From: an uncultured Oscillospiraceae bacterium
Lineage (GTDB): Bacteria; Bacillota; Clostridia; Oscillospirales; Oscillospiraceae
Direction: 5' to 3'
NCBI GenBank assembly: GCA_900769995.1
Contig: CAAGIT010000059.1
Span: forward strand, 1-14,916
Length of the DNA stretch: 14,916 nt
A program made the translations under genes and the position numbers. Under the pieces are notes generated by a model. That model saw only the letters and a program-made list of their open reading frames with translations. It did not search any database and was not told the DNA's origin. Within the stretch, counting starts at the first letter, position 1, and each line of letters starts with the position of its first letter. Shown in pieces: positions 5,029-12,342 of the stretch.

Positions 5029-5298
5029 CTATTGGTCCCTCATTTGACGGATCAGCTCTGATTTTTGGGCGCGGGTGAGCCGTTTGATGGCGCACTCGCG
5101 CTTTAACGCATCGGATTTTGTCGCGCAGACCTCCCGATAGACCGGCTCTAATGGCTCACGGCCCCGGGTGTATTTCGCACCCTTTCCGCTGCGGTGCAGC
5201 GCCAATCGGCGCTCAAAATCATCGGTCATGCCGGTATAGAGCGTCCCATCCCTGCAGCGCAGGATATAGACGCACCACTCCTTTTCCGCCGTGCTCAT
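5029..5298 (-). CDS. GIY-YIG nuclease-superfamily protein, UPF0213/YhbQ type
   Basis: An 89-residue single-domain GIY-YIG protein. The core is CVYILRCRDGTLYTGMT (9-25, the GIY and YIG strands), followed by an arginine-rich helix DDFERRLALHRSGKG, KYTRGREPL, and the acidic/basic helix ALKRECAIKRLTRAQK (64-79) that supplies the usual glutamate. The length matches the UPF0213 family of small stand-alone proteins, whose role is poorly known (DNA nicking or repair proposed). The ATG at 5298 overlaps the deacetylase stop (ATGA), which fixes the start; a longer in-frame opening to 5502 only runs antiparallel to no signal and lies within the deacetylase gene. It is the last gene of the long leftward operon, with the terminator directly after its TAG. 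Confidence 0.88.
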   Translation of the reverse strand: MSTAEKEWCVYILRCRDGTLYTGMTDDFERRLALHRSGKGAKYTRGREPLEPVYREVCATKSDALKRECAIKRLTRAQKSELIRQMRDQ

Positions 5299-6581
5299 TC
5301 GCGAAACGCACGCAGTACCGCGCGTCTGGTCAACTCCTGCACGGGGGAGAAATTGCCGGCTTTCAGCAAAATTTCCGCAGTTAGCGGTGCGTTTTCGCTC
5401 GCATTTGTCGGCAGGATGCCCTGCTGCATACACCAATTCATAGCACCGCTGTACTTGGAACGGCAGGCAGAATTGCCCGACCGAAGCTGCTCCAACCGCC
5501 AATCCACCGCAGCCTCACGCGGTGCGCACAGCATCGCAAGCTCGCCGCAGGTCATGGGCTGGTCGGGTCGCAGGGTGTTGTCGGAATAAGCGATTGCGTG
5601 ATTCTCAATCAAGCGGCAGAAGGTATCAAAATCGGGATCATCCTCGCCCACATCGGCAAACGGCGAACGTTTCAGCAGCTCCGCGACCGTCACAACACGG
5701 TAACCGGCGGCGTCGAGCAGTTCGAGCTGCTTGCGCAGACCGACCGCAACCGGTGTGCGCAGCGCCATATTGCAGCCGTCCTTTTGGAAAATGATCTGTC
5801 CGCAGAAGAAATCGGGGTCCTCCTGCAATTTTTGCTCGATCGGCTTTACCATCTCGTCGATCTCCGCCTGCACGGGGTCTTCCCCCTTGGACGGCAGCCA
5901 GCCTGCGCCGTCGAACGAGGCGGCAAGATAGAGATAGCCCAGCTTTTCATAGGCATCATAGGCGTTGAAATTCTTGTCGATGCGGTCGACGTAGTGCGGC
6001 GGTCGGCTCATCGCCATCGGATAGCCGAACTGCCCGCGCATATAGCTGTCAAGCGCCTTCAGGTCGTCCACCACGGCATCAAAGGAGCCGAGGGTGTGAC
6101 GCTTGCCGTAGACAACGGATTTTTTACCGAACAGAATATGGCGGCAGCCGTGATTGGTGATCTGGTGACCCTCGCGGATGATGCGCTCGATCAGCTCGGG
6201 GCAGTTGACTGCGCCGCCGTTTGCGTCCGTGCCGAAGGACGGATAGTGGTCAAAGGCAACGCCGCCCCAGGCAGGTGTTCCCGCTTTGCCGCAGACATCG
6301 GGGTAATTTGCGGCAGTGGTGCCGATGACATCAAACGTGCCCTTGGCGTTGAACTCGTCCAAAACGTCCAAAATCACATCCGTCAGTGCACGGCCTTCCC
6401 ACAGATCCGGCGCTGCCGGCAGGTTCGTCGGGCCGTCATCGAAGGTCATGGCGCAGATGCGCTCCCCGGTTTTCACACGCTCGATACGGCGGCAGTAAGA
6501 AATATGGCTCTTGGGTGCCGGCAGCAGCACATTTTTTGCAAACTGCTTGGCTTTTTTGCCGATGCGGACAAAGGTGCTCAT
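5295..6581 (-). CDS. NodB polysaccharide deacetylase with C-terminal SLH-like region
   Basis: A 428-residue protein. The NodB homology domain occupies about residues 40-300: TFDDGP (46-51, catalytic D48 and metal D49), the metal-binding TNHGCRH (H144, H148), and RPPHYVDR (193-200). It would remove N-acetyl groups from a sugar polymer such as peptidoglycan or a wall glycan. The C-terminus resembles S-layer-homology repeats: SPFADV...FDTFCRLIENHAIAY (306-332) with LRPDQPMTCGELAML (337-351), and a weaker second unit from about 377. Oddly, the N-terminus (MSTFVRIGKKAKQFAKNVLL) has no clear signal peptide or membrane anchor. The ATG at 6581 follows AAAGGAG by seven bases and overlaps the PHP gene stop (ATGA). 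A large segment between motifs 1 and 2 (about 55-135) is an insertion relative to minimal NodB domains. Substrate and location are uncertain. Confidence 0.85.
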   Translation of the reverse strand: MSTFVRIGKKAKQFAKNVLLPAPKSHISYCRRIERVKTGERICAMTFDDGPTNLPAAPDLWEGRALTDVILDVLDEFNAKGTFDVIGTTAANYPDVCGKAGTPAWGGVAFDHYPSFGTDANGGAVNCPELIERIIREGHQITNHGCRHILFGKKSVVYGKRHTLGSFDAVVDDLKALDSYMRGQFGYPMAMSRPPHYVDRIDKNFNAYDAYEKLGYLYLAASFDGAGWLPSKGEDPVQAEIDEMVKPIEQKLQEDPDFFCGQIIFQKDGCNMALRTPVAVGLRKQLELLDAAGYRVVTVAELLKRSPFADVGEDDPDFDTFCRLIENHAIAYSDNTLRPDQPMTCGELAMLCAPREAAVDWRLEQLRSGNSACRSKYSGAMNWCMQQGILPTNASENAPLTAEILLKAGNFSPVQELTRRAVLRAFRE

Positions 6582-7348
6582 CGGAACACTCCTTTCACGG
6601 TACGTAATACACAGACACTTGCAAACAGAAGCCATTTGCAATAGGCCGTAAATCCGCGTTTTTGCTTGCGGATTTGGAGAAATTGACTGCGGGCAAACGC
6701 CATGTGGCGGCATCTGCCGCAGGAAAATTCGACAGGATTCTTCAGGGCTTCGCGCACAGCCGCAAGGCTCAATTCCGCCGCATCCACGGTGACGCTTGCA
6801 CCGCCGAGTTCGCCCTCGGTGTGCGCATCGCTTCCGGCGGTTTTCAGGGCATCGGGGTTCAGCTTTTTTACCGCTTCGGCGGCAAGATCGTTGGCGTTTC
6901 TGCGTTTCTTGGTCGCGCGGCAGTTGAAAATCTCAATGCCGTCCAATTCCCCCGCATGGGCGGAAATCTGCGCAGATATTTCCTCGGGGCTGCGGTGGGT
7001 CAGCTCGAACGGATGCGCCAAGACGCACAGACCGCCGGCAGAACGAATGGCTTCTGCCGCCTCGGAGAACGAAACTCTGCCGTTCTCCTCCCCTGTGACA
7101 TGGCAGCTCCGGCGCAGAAACAGACCGAGCAGATGACCGCATTCCGTCGAATACTCGACCGACGGGATCAACAGAACGCCATCGCGGAGAGGTTTTTCAA
7201 AAATCTCCGGCGCGGGACAACGGTTATGGTCGCTGACGGCAACGGCGTGGATGCCGCGCTTTTTCGCCGCCGCAGCAACCGCATCGAGGGTCAAGCGGCT
7301 GTCGGGTGAGGCTTCCGTGTGAACGTGGAGGTCAAGCTTGTATCTCAT
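6578..7348 (-). CDS. PHP-domain metal-dependent hydrolase
   Basis: A 256-residue protein whose PHP (polymerase and histidinol phosphatase) metal site is intact: H8 and H10 in LHVHT, D40 and H41 in VSDHNR, E65 in PSVEYST, H72 in GHLLGL, H112 in LAHPF, D174 and H176 in GSDAH. Such proteins hydrolyse phosphoesters, often with three metals; the substrate is not readable. About 35 residues after the domain end in a basic and hydrophobic tail (GFTAYCKWLLFASVCVLRTVKG, split here at residues 232-253) that may touch the membrane. The start ATG overlaps the ATP-grasp stop (ATGA) and has AAAGGAGG (7362-7355) six bases upstream. It lies between an ATP-grasp ligase and a NodB deacetylase, with four-base overlaps on both sides, implying linked function. 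Confidence 0.88.
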   Translation of the reverse strand: MRYKLDLHVHTEASPDSRLTLDAVAAAAKKRGIHAVAVSDHNRCPAPEIFEKPLRDGVLLIPSVEYSTECGHLLGLFLRRSCHVTGEENGRVSFSEAAEAIRSAGGLCVLAHPFELTHRSPEEISAQISAHAGELDGIEIFNCRATKKRRNANDLAAEAVKKLNPDALKTAGSDAHTEGELGGASVTVDAAELSLAAVREALKNPVEFSCGRCRHMAFARSQFLQIRKQKRGFTAYCKWLLFASVCVLRTVKGVFR

Positions 7349-8478
7349 GCGCCGCCTCCTTTCCGGATCGCATCGGTCAGATATTTCCAGAAGGGCTTCT
7401 GATCCGAAAATCGGAAAATCGCCTCTTTTGCGCGAAAAATGTCGATAATTCCGGCAAAAAACTTCTTAAATTCTCCGTGGCGAAGATAAGAGAGCATCGC
7501 CAGCGTGTCATTCAGAACGAACCGCATCCGTCTGCCGCGCTGATAATCCGTATCCGGCGTTTCAAAGACCTCACCCGCTGCCGCGCGGACGTAGTTTTCC
7601 GCAAAACGGCTGCCGCAGGCATCGGTCAGCGGATAGCTGCCCCATATGCGGGGGTTGATTTCCAGAACGAACTCGCCCTTGAACTCGACCATGGCGATGC
7701 CGACAAACTCCAGTGCTTGCAGCAGCTTCACCGCATAACCGACCTTCGCCCGGTCAACCCCGCTGATGCAGCAGGTGGATGGGCCGCCGCTGATGGGATA
7801 TTCGCGCAGACGGCGGTGGCAGATCACGCTGACCGGTCGGTGACCTTCGTCCATCACGACGCACACACCCATGCCATCCCCCGCAATCAGGGTCTGCACA
7901 ATGGGCTGCGGGTCATACGCGCGCATTTTTTCCATCGCAGCGGTGTATTCCTCCGCGCTGAACGCCTTTCGATAGCGCTGTTCGGCGTGAAGACCCAGCT
8001 TTTCGCCGCAGCGCGGCTTGATGACCACGGGAAGCGGCGGCAGTTCGCCGTCCGGGTCAAACTCCTGCGGCACAGGCACGCCGATTTCCCGCGCAACGGC
8101 GGCAACGGCGCGTTTATCGTTCGCACGGGCAAGGATTTCCGGCGGTGCGACCAAAAAATCGCAGACCGCGCGGAACTGCTCCGCGTGCGCCGAGAGCATC
8201 GCCAGCGTATCCGCACCGATCGGGAACAGCACCGGCCGTTCGCCGTCCTTTGCGGCCGTTTGGCAGACCTCCAGCAGTCGGGCGGCATAGTCCGCATCCT
8301 TCACGGAGCCGTCAAGGTGGAGCTTTCGGTTTGCATAACGTGACGCGAACGCGGCAGGTGGTTTGGGGCTTTCCGCCTTGGTCTGCACCGCCCAGACCGC
8401 ATAGCCCGCCCCGGATAACGGACGAATGACCGCAGTCGCCGTGCGGTAACGAACATCGGTTACGATCACAGGGCGCAT
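7345..8478 (-). CDS. ATP-grasp ligase, uncharacterised (COG3919-like)
   Basis: A 377-residue ATP-grasp enzyme. A Rossmann-like preATP region (1-115) is followed by PVVIKPRCG (K154, nucleotide phosphate contact), a SGGPST loop (230-235) and the metal/ATP motif MVEFKGEFVLEINPRIWGS (E265, E273, N275). The EINPR(I)WGS ending resembles predicted carboxylate-amine/thiol ligases of the COG3919 kind, which join a carboxylate to an amine or similar group with ATP. The last 60 residues (KKFFAGIIDIFRAKEAIFRF) are amphipathic and may bind membrane. Start ATG 8478 follows AAAGGAG by nine bases; it begins 33 bases after the fakA stop. Substrate unknown; context with NodB and PHP proteins suggests attachment of a small group to an envelope molecule, which is inference. 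Confidence 0.85.
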   Translation of the reverse strand: MRPVIVTDVRYRTATAVIRPLSGAGYAVWAVQTKAESPKPPAAFASRYANRKLHLDGSVKDADYAARLLEVCQTAAKDGERPVLFPIGADTLAMLSAHAEQFRAVCDFLVAPPEILARANDKRAVAAVAREIGVPVPQEFDPDGELPPLPVVIKPRCGEKLGLHAEQRYRKAFSAEEYTAAMEKMRAYDPQPIVQTLIAGDGMGVCVVMDEGHRPVSVICHRRLREYPISGGPSTCCISGVDRAKVGYAVKLLQALEFVGIAMVEFKGEFVLEINPRIWGSYPLTDACGSRFAENYVRAAAGEVFETPDTDYQRGRRMRFVLNDTLAMLSYLRHGEFKKFFAGIIDIFRAKEAIFRFSDQKPFWKYLTDAIRKGGGA

Positions 8479-8511
8479 ACGGTCATTCTCCTTTTTACGT
8501 TTGTGTTTTGC

Positions 8512-10164
8512 TTATTCCGCGGCGATCATATAGTAGTAGACCGGCTGACCGCCGTTGACTACCGTGACCTCCGCATCGGGGCAGGCCTCTCTGAAGATCT
8601 CTGCGGCGGTATTCGCCTGCGCCTCGTCGATGTCTGCGCCGTAATAGATCGTGACAAACTCGCTGCCTGCCTCATTGACCTTTTCGGCCATCCCGCGCAG
8701 GAGCTTTTCGACCTCGGTATCGCTGCCGAACAGAGCGCCGCCGTACAGGGCGAGATACTCGCCGGCACGGATGTCGTGGCCGTCAAAGTCGGAATCGCGC
8801 GCGGCATAGGTGATCTGCATCGTGGTCACGCCGGACATTGCCTCGGTCATTGTGTCGGTATTGGTCTGCTCGTCGGCATCGGGGTCGAACATCAGCATGG
8901 CAGAAATGCCCTGCGGGACGGTCTTAGTCGGCACAACGATGACCTTTTTCTCCGTCAGAGAGACGGTCTGCTCGGCTGCCATGATGATATTTTTGTTATT
9001 CGGGAACACATAGACGACCTCGGCGGGCGTGGCGTTGATCTTGACCAGAATATCCTGCGTGGAGGGGTTCATGGTCTGACCGCCGGAGATGATATTGTCC
9101 GCGCCCAGCTCACGGAATACATTCGCCAGACCCTCGCCGGCACAGACGGCGACCATGCCGTAGTGCTTTTCCGCAGGGGCAACGGTTTCCTCCAGCTCCC
9201 GCTCGATGGCTTCGAGATCATCGGTGCTGCGTGCGGCGCGGCCGGAGGCGAGATCGTCATGCTGCATCTGCATATTCTCGATCTTTGCCAGCTCCAGCGT
9301 GCCGTACTTTTGACCCTCGGTCAGGGCATCGCCGGGGATGTTGGTGTGGACATGAACCTTGAACGACTCGTCATCCTCGCCGATAACGATGCTGTCGCCG
9401 ATGGTGTCCAAATACGCACGCAGAGGGCTGAGGTCGATGTCCTCATACGCCTTGCGGACGATGAAAACGGTATCAAAGGCAAAGGTGATCTCCTCGGTGC
9501 TGAAATCGGTGAAGTCCGCCTGTTCCTTTGCCTGCACGCCCTCGGCGGGTGCTTCATAGTCCACACCGCGCAGAGACGAGAGCATCGCCTCGAGCACATA
9601 CAGCCAGCCCTTGCCGCCGGCATCGACCACGCCCGCCTTTTCCAGCACGGGGTTCTGATGCAGCGTTTCGGCAAGCGCGGTAGTGGCACTGGTCACCGCG
9701 GCTTCGAGCACGCTCTCGAGTGTTTCATTGCCGTCAACCGTCGCCGCTGCCGCAGCGGAGGATACGCGGGCAACGGTCAAAATCGTGCCCTCGGCAGGCT
9801 TCATAACCGCCTTATATGCCGCTTCCACACCCGCTGTCAGCGCGGCGGCAAGCTGTGCGCCGTTGCAGCTCTCCGAGCCCTTCAGGCTCTTGGAGAAGCC
9901 GCGGAACAGCAGCGACAGAATGACGCCGGAGTTGCCGCGTGCACCGCGCAGCATTGCCGATGCCGCAGTATCCGCGACCTTGGTCACGGTGGGATTGCTG
10001 AGCTTTTTCAGCTCTGTCGCAGCCGCGTTCAGCGTCATGCCCATATTCGTGCCGGTGTCGCCATCGGGCACGGGGAACACGTTCAGGTCGTTGATCTGCT
10101 GCGTGTGAATCTCAACAAGTGCCGCCGCGCTGATGAGCATTTTTTGCAGCGCGGAGCCGTTCAT
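8512..10164 (-). CDS. fakA: Fatty acid kinase catalytic subunit (DhaL/YloV)
   Basis: A 550-residue FakA/YloV protein. FakA phosphorylates fatty acids held by a DegV-family FakB, feeding exogenous fatty acids into phospholipid synthesis. The N-terminal DhaL kinase domain shows LNVFPVPDGDTGTNMGMTL (28-45, metal ligands D34 and D36), and RGNSGVILSLLFRGF carries the second nucleotide loop. Middle and C-terminal domains are present, and the length equals the family norm (about 550). No fakB lies in the window. Start ATG 10164 was preferred to upstream in-frame codons reaching 10218 because MNGSALQKMLISAA aligns with family starts and the longer form would overlap the Asp23 gene; its ribosome site (AGAGAG) is weak, so coupling to the upstream gene is likely. 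The Asp23-family gene lies 31 bases upstream, as in many Firmicutes. Confidence 0.92.
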   Translation of the reverse strand: MNGSALQKMLISAAALVEIHTQQINDLNVFPVPDGDTGTNMGMTLNAAATELKKLSNPTVTKVADTAASAMLRGARGNSGVILSLLFRGFSKSLKGSESCNGAQLAAALTAGVEAAYKAVMKPAEGTILTVARVSSAAAAATVDGNETLESVLEAAVTSATTALAETLHQNPVLEKAGVVDAGGKGWLYVLEAMLSSLRGVDYEAPAEGVQAKEQADFTDFSTEEITFAFDTVFIVRKAYEDIDLSPLRAYLDTIGDSIVIGEDDESFKVHVHTNIPGDALTEGQKYGTLELAKIENMQMQHDDLASGRAARSTDDLEAIERELEETVAPAEKHYGMVAVCAGEGLANVFRELGADNIISGGQTMNPSTQDILVKINATPAEVVYVFPNNKNIIMAAEQTVSLTEKKVIVVPTKTVPQGISAMLMFDPDADEQTNTDTMTEAMSGVTTMQITYAARDSDFDGHDIRAGEYLALYGGALFGSDTEVEKLLRGMAEKVNEAGSEFVTIYYGADIDEAQANTAAEIFREACPDAEVTVVNGGQPVYYYMIAAE

Positions 10165-10195
10165 ATTCTCTCTGTTCAATCGGTACACCAGCCTC

Positions 10196-10549
10196 TCAAT
10201 CGATGGACATGGAGTCAATGACGACGTTTACGTCCTTGACCTCCGTATCGGTCTGTTTGGATACAACATATCGAACCTCGCTCACGATCGAGCTGCCCAG
10301 TGCGGGGATGTTCACACCCTGATCGATGATGATGTGCAGGGTGATGGAGATGGTATTGTCGGGGTTGGTGGTAATCTGCACGCCCTTTGCCAGCGATTCC
10401 CGACGGAGCAGATGGACAATGCCGTCCGAAACGGAACGGATCGCCATACCCTTGACGCCGAAGCAGTTGGTCGCGGCATTGCCGGCGACGCGGGTGTAAA
10501 CGGAGTTGCTGACAGCGATGCTGCCGAGTTCATTTTCACGACGGATCAT
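10196..10549 (-). CDS. yloU: Asp23/Gls24 family protein (YloU-like)
   Basis: A 117-residue Asp23/Gls24 (DUF322) protein. Features: ELGSIAVSNSVYTRVAGNAATNCFGVKGM at the N-terminus (a typical 'G-x-I-x-I...V...I...A...GV' opening), then alternating beta strands VQITTNPDNTISITLHIII and a C-terminal VKDVNVVIDSM strand. Members are linked to envelope stress and often co-occur with fakA. Start ATG at 10549 is preceded by AAGGAGG with seven-base spacing, 17 bases after the gpmI stop. It probably works with the FakA product or at the membrane; the mechanism is unknown. Confidence 0.9.
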   Translation of the reverse strand: MIRRENELGSIAVSNSVYTRVAGNAATNCFGVKGMAIRSVSDGIVHLLRRESLAKGVQITTNPDNTISITLHIIIDQGVNIPALGSSIVSEVRYVVSKQTDTEVKDVNVVIDSMSID

Positions 10550-10566
10550 GGGGATTCCTCCTTATC

Positions 10567-12132
10567 TCAAATCATGCTGTCTTCCCAGCAGGCGGGAGCG
10601 GTCAGGCCGAACAGAGCGGCGACCGTCGGAGCGACGTTGGCAAGCCCGAAGGCGCCGTCCTTGACGGAATAGTTGTTCTCGGGGTCGTATACGATGAAGG
10701 GTACGGGATTCAGGCTGTGGGCCGTGCGGACAGAGGTCTTGCCCTTCTTGGTTTCGGTCATCTGGTCGGCATTGCCGTGGTCGGCGGTGATGAGCACCGT
10801 ATAGCCCAGACGGTCAGCCGCCTCCAAAATCCGCTTCAGACCGGCATCGACACATTCCATCGCCGTGACGACAGCCTCCATCACACCGGTATGTCCGACC
10901 ATATCGCCGTTCGGGAAATTGCAGCGCAGGAAGTCGTACTTCTTCGACTCCATGGCGGCGATGAGGTGGTCGGTGATCTCCACAGACTTCATCGCGGGCG
11001 CGTTCTCAAACGGGATAACATCCGAGGGGATCTCCTCATAGGTTTCCAGCTCCTCGCTGACCTTGCCGGAGCGGTTGCCGTTCCAGAAATAGGTCACATG
11101 ACCGTACTTCTGCGTTTCGGACACGGCATACTCGCGGATGCCGTTGTCGCACAGCAGCTCGGTCAGGGTGTTGGTGATGACCGGAGGCTGCACAAGGTAG
11201 TGCTCGGGGATATGCAGGTCGCCGTCGTATTCGAGCATACCGGCAAATTTTACGCCCGTATAGTCGCCGCGATCGAACTTGTCAAAGTCCTTGCGGTCAA
11301 AGGCGAGGGAGATCTCCTGTGCGCGGTCGCCGCGGAAGTTGTAGAGCACAACGCTGTCGCCGTTGGCAATCCTGCCAACGGGTTCGCCGTTTTCCGCGAT
11401 GACAAAGGCGGGCAGATCCTGGTCGATGCAGCCGGTCTCGGCGCGGTAGGTTTCGATGGCTTCCTTCGCGGAGGCGAACTGTCTGCCGATGCCGCGCACA
11501 TGGGTGTTCCAGCCGTTTTCGACCATCTTCCAGTTGGCCTCGTAGCGGTCCATGGTGATCTGCATTCTGCCGCCGCCGGAGGCGATGCGGTAGTCGCAGC
11601 CATCGGTGCGAAGCTCTGCCAAAACAGCTTCAAGCTGCTCAACATATTCGAGGGCACTCGTTGCCGGCACGTCACGGCCGTCGAGCAGGATGTGGCAGCA
11701 GACCTTCTTCACGCCCTCGGACTTCGCATGGCGAAGCAGTGCGATCAGGTGGCTGATATTGGAATGGACGTTGCCGTCGGAGAGCAAGCCAAGGAAGTGG
11801 AACGCCTTGTCGCCGCCCACGCAGTTGGCGACCAGCTCTTTCCAGGTGTTCGAGGCAAACAGGGAGCCGTTTTCGATAGACTCACCGACAAGCTTTGCGC
11901 CCTGAGAATAGACCTGACCGCAGCCGAGGGCGTTGTGACCGACCTCGGAGTTGCCCATGTCCTCGTCACTGGGCAGGCCGACCGCCGTACCGTGCGCCTT
12001 GAGCCAGGTATACGGGCAGGTTGCGAATAATTTATCCAGTGTGGGGGTATTTGCGACCTTGACGGCATCGCCGCTGCCGCCGTCGCCCTTGCCCACGCCG
12101 TCCATAATGACCAAAACAATCGGTTTCTTCAT
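10567..12132 (-). CDS. gpmI: Cofactor-independent phosphoglycerate mutase
   Basis: A 521-residue 2,3-bisphosphoglycerate-independent phosphoglycerate mutase, interconverting 3- and 2-phosphoglycerate in glycolysis. It belongs to the alkaline phosphatase superfamily: VLVIMDGVG (metal D11), catalytic S62 in DMGNSEVGHNALG, GRDVPATSA in the phosphotransferase part, GDMVGHTG and TADHGNAD for the second metal site. The length is normal (about 510-520). The ATG follows GGAGG by ten bases. It is first in a leftward operon: Asp23 gene 17 bases on, then fakA. In many Firmicutes gpmI sits with other glycolytic genes, so this partnership is atypical. Confidence 0.97.
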   Translation of the reverse strand: MKKPIVLVIMDGVGKGDGGSGDAVKVANTPTLDKLFATCPYTWLKAHGTAVGLPSDEDMGNSEVGHNALGCGQVYSQGAKLVGESIENGSLFASNTWKELVANCVGGDKAFHFLGLLSDGNVHSNISHLIALLRHAKSEGVKKVCCHILLDGRDVPATSALEYVEQLEAVLAELRTDGCDYRIASGGGRMQITMDRYEANWKMVENGWNTHVRGIGRQFASAKEAIETYRAETGCIDQDLPAFVIAENGEPVGRIANGDSVVLYNFRGDRAQEISLAFDRKDFDKFDRGDYTGVKFAGMLEYDGDLHIPEHYLVQPPVITNTLTELLCDNGIREYAVSETQKYGHVTYFWNGNRSGKVSEELETYEEIPSDVIPFENAPAMKSVEITDHLIAAMESKKYDFLRCNFPNGDMVGHTGVMEAVVTAMECVDAGLKRILEAADRLGYTVLITADHGNADQMTETKKGKTSVRTAHSLNPVPFIVYDPENNYSVKDGAFGLANVAPTVAALFGLTAPACWEDSMI

Positions 12133-12168
12133 ATCCGATATGCCTCCATTTTCTATTTTATCGCATAT

Positions 12169-12197
12169 ATTTTACTACAAAATTCCCGTTTGCACAA
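12169..12197 (-). promoter_or_regulatory. Probable promoter of the gpmI operon
   Basis: Minus strand: TTGTGC (12197-12192), 17-base spacer, TAAAAT (12174-12169). The -10 is one base off consensus and the -35 is partial. Transcription would start near 12162, about 30 bases before the ATG. A 10-base CGGGGATTCT at 12215-12224 repeats part of the ade terminator at 12311-12320. Confidence 0.55.
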
Positions 12198-12285
12198 CGG
12201 TTATTTTACCAATTCGGGGATTCTGACAAAAAAACATGGAAACAGTATGCCATTTGTCCGTAAAATGCACAGTTTTTTACGGCAA

Positions 12286-12318
12286 AATCCCCGTTCCTAT
12301 GGCACAGGAACGGGGATT
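12286..12318 (-). terminator. Terminator of ade
   Basis: A 13-bp perfect stem AATCCCCGTTCCT (12286-12298) / AGGAACGGGGATT (12306-12318) with loop ATGGCAC. On the minus strand it begins 24 bases after the ade stop and is followed by TTTTGCC. A second weaker hairpin CCGTAAAA/TTTTACGG lies just beyond (12259-12282). Confidence 0.85.
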
Positions 12319-12342
12319 CTTGATGCAGAGCTTCCGAATGTG

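Noticed and set aside
5029..5298. GIY-YIG gene as an intron-borne homing endonuclease or mobile element
   Set aside because: It is a short stand-alone UPF0213-type protein co-translated in an operon, with no intron or inserted host gene visible.
6582..6713. Longer N-terminus for the NodB gene that might supply a signal peptide
   Set aside because: The extra residues lie within the PHP gene, are not signal-like, and the ATG at 6581 has a strong ribosome site and the ATGA overlap.
10165..10218. Longer N-terminus for fakA
   Set aside because: It would overlap the Asp23 gene, and the family begins close to the MNGSALQKM start.
8503..10221. A 572-codon open frame on the plus strand opposite fakA, and similar long frames at 239-1135, 5598-6644, 10717-12030, 12190-13662
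   Set aside because: They run antisense to genes with complete family motifs, have no ribosome sites and encode compositions typical of reverse-frame shadows in GC-rich DNA.
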